DNA of 64,000 bases from Bacteroides mediterraneensis (GTDB lineage Bacteria > Bacteroidota > Bacteroidia > Bacteroidales > Bacteroidaceae): contig NZ_DAJPEN010000001.1 in assembly GCF_025993685.1 (NCBI RefSeq), forward strand, positions 2,790,001 through 2,854,000, given 5' to 3'. A program made the position numbers and the translations under genes. The notes beneath the pieces were generated by a model. It did not search any database and was not told the origin of the DNA. It was given only the letters and a program-made list of their open reading frames with translations. Positions 18,701 to 25,407 of the stretch are shown here, one piece after another. Within the stretch, counting starts at the first letter, position 1. Every line of letters starts with the position of its first letter.

Positions 18701-18721
18701 AGCAAAGGAATAAAGATTTAA
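12719..18721 (+). CDS. Giant N6-adenine methylase-SNF2 helicase fusion (DarB-like)
   Basis: A 2000-residue protein. The N-terminal methylase-like part has the SAM-binding LVLEPSAGMGAFI (about residue 128) and, in place of (D/N)PPY, SNIPFG (residue 196). A long variable middle (about residues 400-650) is Glu/Lys rich. The helicase part has Walker A GTGKT (residues 1137-1141), the box DESHQF (about 1302), and the C-terminal motif LGTGVNAQRRAVAIHHLDTPWRPSDLAQRDGR, here given only by its ends LGTGVNAQ and QRDGR. Such fusions resemble phage P1 DarB, which protects incoming DNA from restriction; an antirestriction role is inferred. Base composition turns AT-rich in the last ~50 codons, near the cargo boundary. 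Confidence 0.85.
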   Translation: MAFNKKQKLRENIEAIRTAFTLEKEQRTPTARERALLERYCGFGGLKCILNPARELTDAVHWAKSDLELFAPTVELHRLIRENSRDETEYRRYVDSLKASVLTAFYTPQAIADTIADVLHDRKVRPRLVLEPSAGMGAFISPVLSNNPQAEVMAFEKDLLTGKLLGCLYPQQKIRTEGFEKIEKPFLNHFDLAISNIPFGDFGVFDAEFSRSGSFGRRSAQKAIHDYFFLKGLDAVRDGGIVAFVTSQGVLNSSRVSVRNEMFSKANLVSAIRLPNNLFTDNAGTEAGSDLIILQKNLQKKGLIQEERVLTIIQTEHNGGLTDNAYFAYHTERIIHTDAKRGTDPYGKPAMVYTHSGGVEGIAMDLYRMLSEDLSARLDMERYNGMGHEREDVRQNIAVQTEGIEVKRENSASVARELEEAKRESGLPDAGVADGTKREENSVQPKAQVMTGMSQETQSRQTGGTVMDLYDLFGYTQEERRMAEQGLKPDRKKVGKYKGKKPVQPTLFSLPAEDTERTTDKGNAEAVAGITPEEAREMDEIIRGGTDAPTAAETEAAVPTTEKTGPGTATEESYDPEDEVYRSLDWETNPPINGFYEMMMDLTPERRAELRRLGKTKMEANTARQATGTTEAKREKADAGKTAETQDTTATVVYPVENGFEAERKRRIAEVEEAMRREEAALTPEERQRKREEEMMPRPFKGILEPHLKDGSLAWEYTAGVRFQVGVLKDVTRYGATFQPLDMDGMQAQKAQLYIDLRNTYERLYAYEAEKHEENEMLRRHLNTYYDEFAMRYGCLNAKQNVKLLMMDASGRNMLALERSESGTMVKADIFDRPVSFSQETAVAAESPEEALSASLNLYGGVNLPYMESICDMPQADMLEALKGRVFYNPLAEGYEIADRFIAGNVVQKAADVEEWISGHGEHGMLPQARESLEALKEAMPEQIPFEELDFNFGERWIPTGVYAAYMSRLFDTDVRISYSESLDEYSVACGHRTMKITDEFLVKGYYRHYDGMHLLKHALHNTCPDMMKKVGEDENGNDIKVRDSEGIQLANAKIDEIRNGFTEWLEEQSPEFKKRLTDMYNNKFNCFVRPKYDGSHQKFPELNLKGLGITDLYPSQKDCIWMLKQNGGGIADHEVGTGKTLIMCVAAHEMKRLGLVHKPMIIGLKANVREIAECYRTAYPNARVLYASEKDFAASGRVRFFNDIRNNDWDCIIMSHDQFGKIPQSPELQQRILQAELDTVEENLEVLRSQGKDVSRAMLKGLEKRKFNLQAKLEKVEHAIKSRTDDVVDFRQMGIDHIFVDESHQFKNLTFNTRHDRVAGLGNSEGSQKALNLLFAIRTIQERTGKDLGATFLSGTTISNSLTELYLLFKYLRPKELERQDIRCFDAWAAIFAKKTTDFEFNVTNNIVQKERFRYFIKVPELAAFYNEITDYRTAEDVGVDRPHKNEILHNIPPTPDQEHFIKRLMEFAKTGDATLLGRGKLSETEEKAKMLIATDYARKMALDMRMIDSAYEDHPDNKASHCARVIAEYYRRYDAQKGTQFVFSDLGTYQSGQWSVYTEIKRKLVEDHGIPAQEIRFIQECKSEKSRKAVIEAMNEGYVRVLFGSTSMLGTGVNAQRRAVAIHHLDTPWRPSDLAQRDGRAVRKGNEIAKLYADNRVDVIIYAVEKSLDSYKFNLLHCKQTFISQLKSGAMGARTIDEGAMDEKSGMNFSEYMAILSGNTDLLDKAKLEKKIASLEGERKSFSKGKRESELKLETKTKELNGNTAAIEAMTEDWNRFLAAARTDKDGNRLNAVRVDGVDSTDEKVIGKRLQEIAKNATTGGLYKSIGDLYGFPVKVVSERMLKEGLEFTDNRFVVEGNYKYTYNNGHLAMADPLAAARNFLNALERIPSIIDQYKAKNEVLEREIPQLQEIAGKMWKKEDELKQLKSELAALDRKIQLELAPLTSENGQKQEDNGEKENIGVKNDREHLPEDFIRNHIHIVKPVILNESKTHSKGIKI

Positions 18722-18725
18722 TGTT

Positions 18726-18762
18726 AAAGGCAGGTGTGTGATTTATCATCCCTGCCTTTTAT
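18726..18762 (+). terminator. Intrinsic terminator after the helicase
   Basis: AAAGGCAGG (18726-18734) pairs with CCTGCCTTT (18751-18759), followed by a T-rich run. It separates the backbone operon from the cargo. Confidence 0.85.
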
Positions 18763-18776
18763 TTTAATACATAAAT

Positions 18777-18822
18777 TTGAGCCTTACAACAAATAATTTA
18801 TGAATAAAAGATGCTACCTTTG
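18777..18822 (+). promoter_or_regulatory. Cargo promoter 1 (araC), single AraC-like box
   Basis: TTGAGCCTTACAACAAA starts at 18777, exactly 38 bp before the -7 element TACCTTTG (18815-18822). The same arrangement recurs before four other cargo operons. Only one box is present here, which may allow modest autoregulation. Confidence 0.65.
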
Positions 18823-18846
18823 CAATTAAATTAAAATACAGACAAT

Positions 18847-19656
18847 ATGGAACAATTAGATGTATTTGATTGCTCGAACATACTCATAGCAAGTTATTTC
18901 ACTGACGATCGTGGTTGTGCCCACGAGAACAGGGAGCACACGCTGATTTATCTGATTTCCGGTGAACTGGAAATAGAAGAGCGGGGAAAGAAAACCGTTC
19001 TTCATCCGGGAGAGTGTGCTTTCATGCGACGCGACAACCGTATGTGGTTGCAGAAAAAAGTAGAAGAGGGAAATCCTTACCGCTCTGTTGTGTTGAAATT
19101 CTCACGACCTTTCTTAAAGGAATTTTACCAGACACTTAATCGGCAGCAGATTCCCTCTGATTCCAAGCGCGAGAAGGTGAGTTTGCGTGTGTTATCGAGT
19201 AACAGACCTGACCTCCGTTCCCTGTTTGAGTCGGTTATCCCCTATTTCGATGCAGGAGAAAAGCCATCGGAAGATGTACTGAAACTGAAAATGATTGAAG
19301 GAGTGTATGTATTGCTCAATACCGACATCAACCTGTATGCTTCGCTGTTCGACTTCGTGGAACCGTGGAAGATTGACATTTTGGACTATCTGAACGAAAA
19401 CTATATGTGCGACCTTTCTATGAACGAGATTGCAAGTTACACGGGGCGTAGTCTGGCTACTTTCAAAAGAGATTTCGCAAAGGTAAGCGATTTGACACCT
19501 CAAAAATGGATTATCAAACGTCGTCTTGAAGCAGCCCATGATTTGATAAAATCAGGAAAGAAAGTGACGGAAGCCTGTTTCGACGTGGGTTTCAAGAATC
19601 TGTCGCATTTCTCTAAAATATACAAAGAGGCATATGGGGTTGCCCCATCCATGTAG
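18847..19656 (+). CDS. AraC-family transcription regulator of the cargo
   Basis: A 269-residue regulator. The N-terminal ~165 residues form a cupin-like sensor domain (HTLIYLISGELEIEE, then LHPGECAFMRRDNRM). The C-terminal ~100 residues hold two AraC-type HTHs: CDLSMNEIASYTGRSLATFKRDF and EACFDVGFKNLSHFSKIYKEAYG, shown here as family landmarks. It is the first gene of the AT-rich cargo and shares its upstream box with five cargo promoters, so it is the obvious candidate activator. The inducer is unknown. A paralogue without the HTH is encoded at 31629-32153. Confidence 0.88.
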   Translation: MEQLDVFDCSNILIASYFTDDRGCAHENREHTLIYLISGELEIEERGKKTVLHPGECAFMRRDNRMWLQKKVEEGNPYRSVVLKFSRPFLKEFYQTLNRQQIPSDSKREKVSLRVLSSNRPDLRSLFESVIPYFDAGEKPSEDVLKLKMIEGVYVLLNTDINLYASLFDFVEPWKIDILDYLNENYMCDLSMNEIASYTGRSLATFKRDFAKVSDLTPQKWIIKRRLEAAHDLIKSGKKVTEACFDVGFKNLSHFSKIYKEAYGVAPSM

Positions 19657-19658
19657 TA

Positions 19659-19726
19659 TTGAACTTCAAAACAAAACAAATTGAGCCTTGCAGCAAAATC
19701 GTTGTAAGGCTCAATTTGTACCTTTG
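19659..19726 (+). promoter_or_regulatory. Cargo promoter 2 (CMD-cupin operon)
   Basis: Direct repeats TTGAACTTCAAAACAAAA (from 19659) and TTGAGCCTTGCAGCAAAA (from 19681) are 22 bp apart, two helical turns, as expected for an AraC-type dimer. The second box is 38 bp before TACCTTTG (19719-19726) and is also the left arm of an inverted repeat, GAGCCTTGCAGC / GTTGTAAGGCTC (19683-19712). Confidence 0.72.
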
Positions 19727-19776
19727 CATTCGATGATTGAAAATGTCTTATCAATGTCAAATTAAAAAAGCGTAAT

Positions 19777-20607
19777 ATGAAAACAAAAGTAATTTCATTG
19801 ATTCTATTATCAGTTTTAATGTTCCCAATTATGGCAAAATCACAAGTTAAAATCAAGCAGACCACCGGACGCGATACTCTCGGAGAGTTCGCACCGGAGT
19901 TTGCACGCCTAAACGACGATGTTCTTTTCGGGGAGGTATGGAGCCGCAACGACCTGTTCTCGCTCCGCGACCGTTCCATTGTTACCGTTGTCGCCCTCAT
20001 GTCGCAGGGATTGACAGATTCTTCGTTCAAGTATCACCTTGAATCGGCGAAGAAAAACGGCGTGACCAAAACCGAAATTGCCGAAATCCTGACCCATGCC
20101 GCATTTTATGCCGGTTGGCCCAAGGCATGGGCAGCATTCCGCATGGCAAAGGAAGTTTGGATGGACACAACAGACAGTACCGCTGCCACCTCGCTCGAAG
20201 CGTATGCACAAACCATTATTTTCCCGGTGGGCAAAACCAACGATGCGTATGCCAAGTATTTCATAGGGCAAAGTTATGTGGCTCCTGTCGTGACTGATGG
20301 TGTACCCGTGGTGAATGTTACCTTTGAGCCGGGTTGCCGCAACAACTGGCACATTCACAAGGCGACCAAAGGCGGCGGTCAGACGCTCGTATGCGTTGGT
20401 GGCCGCGGCTACTATCAGGAATGGGGCAAAGAACCCATTGAACTTCGTCCCGGAGATTCGGTATATATTCCCGCAGGGGTGAAACACTGGCATGGAGCCG
20501 CACCCGACAGTTGGTTTTCACATCTTGCCATTGAGATTCCCGGTGAAAAGGCATCCAACGAATGGCTTGGACCGGTAAATGACAACGAATATTCAAAATT
20601 GAAATAA
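19777..20607 (+). CDS. Exported carboxymuconolactone decarboxylase-like/cupin protein
   Basis: 276 residues: a signal peptide (MKTKVISLILLSVLMFPIMAKSQ), an AhpD/CMD-like domain (about 35-135; EVWSR, LRDRSIVTVVALMSQG, NGVTKTEIAEILTHAAFYAGWPK) and a C-terminal cupin (about 165-265) with the metal-binding style WHIHKATKGGG and IPAGVKHWHG histidines. CMD proteins are often small redox enzymes, but the CxxC of AhpD is not obvious here, so activity is uncertain. First gene of an operon with a flavodoxin and an acetyltransferase. A second copy, frameshifted, is at 29045-29873. Confidence 0.82.
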   Translation: MKTKVISLILLSVLMFPIMAKSQVKIKQTTGRDTLGEFAPEFARLNDDVLFGEVWSRNDLFSLRDRSIVTVVALMSQGLTDSSFKYHLESAKKNGVTKTEIAEILTHAAFYAGWPKAWAAFRMAKEVWMDTTDSTAATSLEAYAQTIIFPVGKTNDAYAKYFIGQSYVAPVVTDGVPVVNVTFEPGCRNNWHIHKATKGGGQTLVCVGGRGYYQEWGKEPIELRPGDSVYIPAGVKHWHGAAPDSWFSHLAIEIPGEKASNEWLGPVNDNEYSKLK

Positions 20608-20608
20608 T

Positions 20609-21157
20609 ATGAAGTTATTAGCATTAATTATCATGGGATTATTCACTTTGGGCAACTCATTGAGTGCGCAGACGGCAGAAGGAAACAAGAAAATCCTTGT
20701 GGCATATTTCTCCTGTACCGGAACTACTGAAAAAGTGGCGGAAGCCATTGCTAATGAATCCGGCGGTAAACTCTATAAGATTACTCCGGCTGAAGCCTAT
20801 ACCTCGGCAGACCTCGACTGGCAGAACAAAAAGAGCCGCAGTTCGGTGGAAATGGCAGACGAAAAGTCGCGTCCGGCTTTGGGTGGAGAGATCATCGACC
20901 TGAAAGATTACGATATGGTATTCCTCGGCTACCCTATCTGGTGGAACTTGTGTCCCCGTCCGGTCAATACATTCCTTGAAAAGTATGATTTTTCGGGCAA
21001 GACGGTCATTCCATTTGCCACTTCCGGTGGCAGTTCGATAACAAACAGTGTAAAGCAGTTCAAAAAGCTCTATCCTAAAACTGTATGGAAAGACGGCAAA
21101 CTATTGAACGGAGGTGCAAAACAGGCTGGAGTATGGGCAAAACAAGTAATCGAATAA
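20609..21157 (+). CDS. Exported flavodoxin 1
   Basis: 182 residues. A signal peptide ending in SLSAQT is followed by a flavodoxin fold: the FMN phosphate loop SCTGTTEKV (about residues 36-44), then FLGYPIWWNLCPRPVNTFLE and PFATSGGSSITNS for the isoalloxazine loops. It is similar throughout to the protein at 34106-34675. Flavodoxins are normally cytoplasmic, so export points to an envelope electron-transfer or quinone/disulfide-related role, which is inference. The gene starts 1 nt after the CMD-cupin gene. Confidence 0.88.
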   Translation: MKLLALIIMGLFTLGNSLSAQTAEGNKKILVAYFSCTGTTEKVAEAIANESGGKLYKITPAEAYTSADLDWQNKKSRSSVEMADEKSRPALGGEIIDLKDYDMVFLGYPIWWNLCPRPVNTFLEKYDFSGKTVIPFATSGGSSITNSVKQFKKLYPKTVWKDGKLLNGGAKQAGVWAKQVIE

Positions 21158-21161
21158 CCGC

Positions 21162-21683
21162 ATGGAAGAGATTAGAATTGACTGTCTGAACCAGACAGAA
21201 CAGGAACTTGCCGCAGCAAAAGAACTGCGGCAAGATATTTTCCGGCTTAACCATACAATGCCGGATACAGATGAGTATCAAGATTTGTTGCACAAGGTTT
21301 TTCCTCATCTTGGAGAAAACTGCCGTGTTGAGATACCGTTTTTCGGTGTCCGAACCGCCAACGTGAAATTCGGGCGTAATGTCATTGTCATGCCCGGCTG
21401 CCTGATGATGTCAGCCGGAGGAATCACGATAGACGATGAAGTGATGATTGCCGCCAACGTGCAACTCATATCCAACAATCACGATTTGGAACAACGCAAT
21501 GTTATTACCTGCAAACCGGTTCACATTTGCCGTCAGGTATGGATTGGAGCCGGTGCGACTATTCTTCCGGGTGTCACTATCGGGGAGAATGCTGTGGTCG
21601 GAGCTGGTAGCGTGGTGACGCACGATGTCGAGCCGAATACGATTGTGGCAGGAAATCCGGCAAAGTTGATTCGCAAAATATGA
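21162..21683 (+). CDS. Left-handed beta-helix acetyltransferase 1
   Basis: 173 residues of the maltose/galactoside O-acetyltransferase type. The N-terminal helical part is followed by hexapeptide repeats (VKFGRNVIVMPG, ITIDDEVMIAANVQL, VWIGAGATILPGVTIGENAVVGAGSVVT) and the family ending VAGNPAKLIRKI. The catalytic histidine is probably in SNNHDLEQ. The acceptor is unknown. It is 4 nt after flavodoxin 1, last gene of the operon, and lacks a signal peptide, so it acts in the cytoplasm. Confidence 0.85.
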   Translation: MEEIRIDCLNQTEQELAAAKELRQDIFRLNHTMPDTDEYQDLLHKVFPHLGENCRVEIPFFGVRTANVKFGRNVIVMPGCLMMSAGGITIDDEVMIAANVQLISNNHDLEQRNVITCKPVHICRQVWIGAGATILPGVTIGENAVVGAGSVVTHDVEPNTIVAGNPAKLIRKI

Positions 21684-21694
21684 TATTTTACAAA

Positions 21695-21762
21695 TTGAAC
21701 TTCATGACAAAATGATTTGAGCCTCGCAGCAAAGCCGTTGCGAGGCTCTCTTTTTACCTTTG
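21695..21762 (+). promoter_or_regulatory. Cargo promoter 3 (acetyltransferase 2 operon)
   Basis: Boxes TTGAACTTCATGACAAAA (from 21695) and TTGAGCCTCGCAGCAAA (from 21717), 22 bp apart; TACCTTTG at 21755-21762 is 38 bp after the second box start. The inverted repeat GAGCCTCGCAGC / GTTGCGAGGCTC keeps pairing although its bases differ from promoter 2, which argues for selection on symmetry. Confidence 0.72.
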
Positions 21763-21785
21763 CATAAGAATAAAAAAACAATGAT

Positions 21786-22358
21786 ATGAACAATATTTTT
21801 GAAAGAGACCTGAACGGAGAAATGGTGTCACCCAATGATCAAGGATATGACGAACTGATTACGGACATTTTTGACACCATGAAAACTGCGACCGAAATGA
21901 ACACCGGTTACAAAACACCTGCTGAAGTGCATGAGTATATGAAGCGTATCCTCGGCAAACCGCTTGATGAAAGCACAACCGTGCTTCCTCCTTTTTACGT
22001 TGATTACGGCAAACCCGTAACCATAGGCAAAAGATGCTTCATACAGCAGTGCTGCACCTTTTTCGGGCGTGGAGGAGTCATAATCGGTGATGATGTTTTT
22101 ATCGGTCCGAAATGCAATCTCATCACTATCAATCACGACGTGAATCCCGACAACCGCAGTGCTACTTACGGTCGTCCCATTGTAATTGAAGACAAAGTTT
22201 GGATTGGTATAAATTCGACCATCCTTCCCGGAGTGAAAATTGGCTACGGAAGCATTGTCGGAGCGCAGAGCGTGGTGACGCACGATGTGCCACCCATGAC
22301 GATAGTAGCCGGAAATCCTGCAAGAACAATCAAAAAAATCGAGATAAATCATGAATAA
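21786..22358 (+). CDS. Left-handed beta-helix acetyltransferase 2
   Basis: 190 residues, a second sugar O-acetyltransferase-like protein, more distant from copy 1. It has YVDYGKPVTIGKRCFIQQ, the INHDVNPDNR stretch with the probable catalytic histidine, hexapeptide repeats (VWIGINSTILPGVKIGYGSIVGAQSVVTHDVP) and VAGNPARTIKKIE. Substrate unknown. The stop overlaps the start of the aldo/keto reductase gene by 8 nt, so the two are coupled. Confidence 0.83.
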   Translation: MNNIFERDLNGEMVSPNDQGYDELITDIFDTMKTATEMNTGYKTPAEVHEYMKRILGKPLDESTTVLPPFYVDYGKPVTIGKRCFIQQCCTFFGRGGVIIGDDVFIGPKCNLITINHDVNPDNRSATYGRPIVIEDKVWIGINSTILPGVKIGYGSIVGAQSVVTHDVPPMTIVAGNPARTIKKIEINHE

Positions 22359-23505
22359 TAATAAAGAAATCAGTCGCCGTGGTTTTCTGAAAACCGCCGC
22401 AGCATTAGGAGCAGCGTTGACCATACAACCTGCCATCAACAAGGTACAGGCGGCAAATGCCGTTCTTGGTGGAACATCCGCATCTTCGACGAGAAACAAG
22501 GATATGCAGTACCGCACACTTGGTACAGGCTCAGCTGCATTCGAGGTTTCTGCTCTCGGATTCGGTGTAATGGGCATGACCTACAACCGCAGCCAGTATC
22601 CCGACAAGAAAACTCGCCAGCGTGTTATCGCGGAAGCGGTTGACCGGGGCGTAACCTTGTTTGACACCGCCATTATTTACGGTCCTCTGAACAACGAGGA
22701 ATTTGCGGGAGAAGTCCTTGCTCCCTATAAAAACCATGTTAATGTTACCACTAAGTTCGGGCATGAAGTCGTTAACGGTAAGGGAACGGGGCGTCAGGAC
22801 AGCCGTCCGGAAACCATTCGCCGTTATTGCGAGGAATCGCTCCGTCGTCTTCGCATTGACTCTATACCTATGTTCTACCAGCATCGTTTCGACCGCAATA
22901 CGCCGATCGAAGAGGTAGCGCAGTGCATCGGCGATTTGATTAAGGAAGGTAAGGTGCAGCGATGGGGATTGTGCGAAGTCAGCCCGGAGACCATCCGTAA
23001 TGCTCATGCTGTGCAACCGCTGACCGCCATACAGAGCGAATACCACCTGATGCACCGCTTGGTGGAGGAAAACGGAGTGTTGGATGTCTGCCGTGAACTG
23101 GGCATCGGCTTTGTGCCGTACAGCCCTATCAATCGAGGTTTCTTGGGTGGTTGCATCAACGAATACACCGTTTTTGATCCGAACAACGACAACCGTCAGA
23201 CCCTGCCACGCTTCCAGCCTGAAGCCATGCGTGCGAACTACCGTATCGTGAATGTACTACAAGACTTCGGTCGCACACGGGGCATGACCTCTGCACAGGT
23301 GGCACTTGGATGGCTGTTGCAGAAAGCCCCGTGGATTGTACCCATTCCCGGAACAACAAAACTCTCTCATTTGGAAGAAAATCTCCGTACACTTGATTTT
23401 ACACTCTCTGAAAGTGAATGGAAAGAGTTGGAACAGCGTGTGGCAGCCATTCCGATAGTCGGCGACCGTTATAATGCCGAACAGCAGAAACAAGTAGGAC
23501 TTTAA
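22351..23505 (+). CDS. Aldo/keto reductase with a twin-arginine signal
   Basis: 384 residues. The N-terminus has a textbook Tat motif, SRRGFLK (residues 8-14), followed by a hydrophobic stretch ending KVQAANA. The mature part is an AKR barrel: catalytic Asp and Tyr in FDTAIIYG, Lys in VTTKFGHE, His in MFYQHRFD, and the NADPH-binding end VPIPGTTKLSHLEENL. Export of a folded NADPH-type enzyme by Tat matches the tatA-tatC genes carried 12 kb downstream in the same cargo. The substrate and the electron source outside the cytoplasm are unknown. Confidence 0.9.
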   Translation: MNNNKEISRRGFLKTAAALGAALTIQPAINKVQAANAVLGGTSASSTRNKDMQYRTLGTGSAAFEVSALGFGVMGMTYNRSQYPDKKTRQRVIAEAVDRGVTLFDTAIIYGPLNNEEFAGEVLAPYKNHVNVTTKFGHEVVNGKGTGRQDSRPETIRRYCEESLRRLRIDSIPMFYQHRFDRNTPIEEVAQCIGDLIKEGKVQRWGLCEVSPETIRNAHAVQPLTAIQSEYHLMHRLVEENGVLDVCRELGIGFVPYSPINRGFLGGCINEYTVFDPNNDNRQTLPRFQPEAMRANYRIVNVLQDFGRTRGMTSAQVALGWLLQKAPWIVPIPGTTKLSHLEENLRTLDFTLSESEWKELEQRVAAIPIVGDRYNAEQQKQVGL

Positions 23506-23529
23506 TATGACATTAAAATAGACAGATAA

Positions 23530-24210
23530 ATGAAACCGTATATTATTACCCACATGATGACTACCATAGACGGTCGTATCGACTGCCCGGTAGTAGGACA
23601 ACTCAGTACAGACGAGTATTATATTGCGCTTGAACGTTTGGGAGCGTGTTCCAAACTGTCAGGACGAGTGACCGCGGAACTGGAGTGCCCGGCCGTAAAT
23701 ACAGAAGACAGTTCAACTTATACCGGAACCTCGGTAAGGAAGGAATCATTCCATGTAGCACAAAAAGCAAACGAATATACCATCGTAGTAGATACGCACG
23801 GTAAGATGCATTGGAAATCAAACGAGGCGGAAGGGTGTCCTGTATTGTGCATCATCAGCGAGGATGCCACGCAGCAGTATGTTGATACGCTTGACAATAT
23901 GGGTATTTCATGGATTGCAACAGGCAATACACACATAGATATGCCGAGGGCGATGGAAATCCTCCATGATGAATTTGGCGTGAAACGTCTTGTCATTGTT
24001 GGCGGAGGTCATATCTGCGGCGGTTTCCTTGAAGCCGGATTGGTGAACGAGGCAAGCGTCATGATCGCACCCGGCATTGACGGGCGTACAGGGCAGACTG
24101 CCATGTTCGATGGCATAACTGACCGTGGCAGTAACCCCTACAAATTGAAATTGGAGAGCGTGGAGCAATGGGAAACTGATATTGTTTGGCTTCGTTATAA
24201 ATTAAAATAA
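23530..24210 (+). CDS. RibD C-terminal/dihydrofolate reductase-like protein
   Basis: 226 residues starting MKPYIITHMMTTIDGRIDCP, the typical start of the RibD_C NADPH reductase family, with the later block RLVIVGGGHICGGFLEAGLVNE and a C-terminal IVWLRYKLK. It resembles bacterial reductases of unknown substrate rather than true folate DHFR. Cytoplasmic. Fourth gene of the operon, 24 nt after the aldo/keto reductase. A shorter family member sits near rteC (39580-40032). Confidence 0.8.
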   Translation: MKPYIITHMMTTIDGRIDCPVVGQLSTDEYYIALERLGACSKLSGRVTAELECPAVNTEDSSTYTGTSVRKESFHVAQKANEYTIVVDTHGKMHWKSNEAEGCPVLCIISEDATQQYVDTLDNMGISWIATGNTHIDMPRAMEILHDEFGVKRLVIVGGGHICGGFLEAGLVNEASVMIAPGIDGRTGQTAMFDGITDRGSNPYKLKLESVEQWETDIVWLRYKLK

Positions 24211-24217
24211 TGTGTCT

Positions 24218-24298
24218 ATGAAATTGCAAGCTATCGCCATAATGACATTCCTGACTTTTATGGATGTCATGGCATAGGAAACAACAAAATCAACAGAT
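24218..24298 (+). pseudogene. Signal peptide of hydrolase 1, cut off by an amber codon
   Basis: ATG at 24218 encodes MKLQAIAIMTFLTFMDVMA, then TAG at 24275-24277, then ETTKSTD in frame with the ATG of the hydrolase at 24299. The paralogue at 27960 reads ...GGLTAQENQ at the same place, so the TAG sits at the Q codon after the signal cleavage site; a single C-to-T change from CAG would make it. Confidence 0.75.
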
Positions 24299-25276
24299 AT
24301 GAACACTTTGGAATTAACACAGGAGTGGGACAAGACCTTCCCGCAGAGTGATAAGGTGGAACACACGAAAATCACGTTCCACAACCGTTACGGCATCACG
24401 CTTGCCGCAGACCTTTACAAACCTAAAAATGTGCAAGGACATCTGGCGGCTATTGCTGTAAGCGGTCCATACGGAGCAACAAAAGAGCAGGTGTCGGGTC
24501 GTTATGCCCAGACTCTTGCAGAGCGTGGTTTTCTGACCATCGCGTTCGACCCTTCTTATTACGGCGAGAGCGGCGGCACTCCCCGTTATCTCACATCGCC
24601 CGAAATCAGCACGGAGGATTTCAGTGCGGCAGTCGATTATCTGACCTCCCGTGAAGATGTCGATTTGGAGCGCATTGGCATACTAGGTATCTGTGGTTGG
24701 GGCGGATTTGCTCTCAATGCGGCAGCCAATGACCCTCGAATTAAAGCGACAGTAACATCCACCATGTACGATATGAGCAGGGTGAATGCCAACGGATATT
24801 TCGATGCCAACGACAATTCAGATGCTCGTTACGAGCTACGCCGACAACTGAACGACTTTCGCACAAAAGCATACCGAACAGGTAAGAATGAGCTCGACGG
24901 CGGCGTGATTGACCCCGTTCCCGAAGATGCGCCGCAATTCGTCAAGGATTACCATGACTATTACAAGACAAAGCGCGGTTATCATCATCGTTCTCCCAAC
25001 TCCAACAAGGGAATCTCCAAGACCAGCGTGCTTTCATTCATAAATATGCCGCTGCTCACCTATGTTGGAGAGATCCGTAGTGCCGTGCTGATGATTCACG
25101 GAGAGAAAGCTCATTCCCGCTACTTCAGCGAAGATGCCTACAAACGACTGACCACTGACAATAAGGAACTAATGATTATTCCGGGAGCGAATCACGTAGA
25201 TTTTTACGATAACCTTAATGTCATTCCATTCGATAGAATAGAAGATTTCCTCAAAAAGACCCTTGAAAAGAAATAA
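24299..25276 (+). CDS. Alpha/beta hydrolase 1 (signal peptide lost)
   Basis: 325 residues of the YcjY/dienelactone hydrolase-like class. Core features: SGPYGATKEQ (oxyanion side), FDPSYYGESGG, the nucleophile elbow ILGICGWGGF with Cys132 in place of the usual serine, VLMIHGEKAHSRYFSEDA (acid) and IPGANHVDFYD (His). It is highly similar to hydrolase 2 (27960-29048), which keeps a signal peptide. Here an amber codon separates the leader from the body, so translation from 24299 would give a cytoplasmic enzyme. Substrate unknown. Last gene of the promoter-3 operon. Confidence 0.83.
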   Translation: MNTLELTQEWDKTFPQSDKVEHTKITFHNRYGITLAADLYKPKNVQGHLAAIAVSGPYGATKEQVSGRYAQTLAERGFLTIAFDPSYYGESGGTPRYLTSPEISTEDFSAAVDYLTSREDVDLERIGILGICGWGGFALNAAANDPRIKATVTSTMYDMSRVNANGYFDANDNSDARYELRRQLNDFRTKAYRTGKNELDGGVIDPVPEDAPQFVKDYHDYYKTKRGYHHRSPNSNKGISKTSVLSFINMPLLTYVGEIRSAVLMIHGEKAHSRYFSEDAYKRLTTDNKELMIIPGANHVDFYDNLNVIPFDRIEDFLKKTLEKK

Positions 25277-25307
25277 CATCTCGTTTTAATGACGGGTATT
25301 TTATTTC

Positions 25308-25374
25308 TGAACTTCAGAACAAAAGACATTGAGCCTCACAGCAATTATGCCGGAGGGCTTTTACTTTAACTTTG
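25308..25374 (+). promoter_or_regulatory. Cargo promoter 4 (SDR operon)
   Basis: TGAACTTCAGAACAAAA (25308) and TTGAGCCTCACAGCAA (25329); the latter starts 38 bp before TAACTTTG (25367-25374). The inverted-repeat right arm is degraded here (GGAGGGCTT). Confidence 0.65.
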
Positions 25375-25407
25375 CACCATGATTAAGAAACATAAAAAGA
25401 TAGTTAT

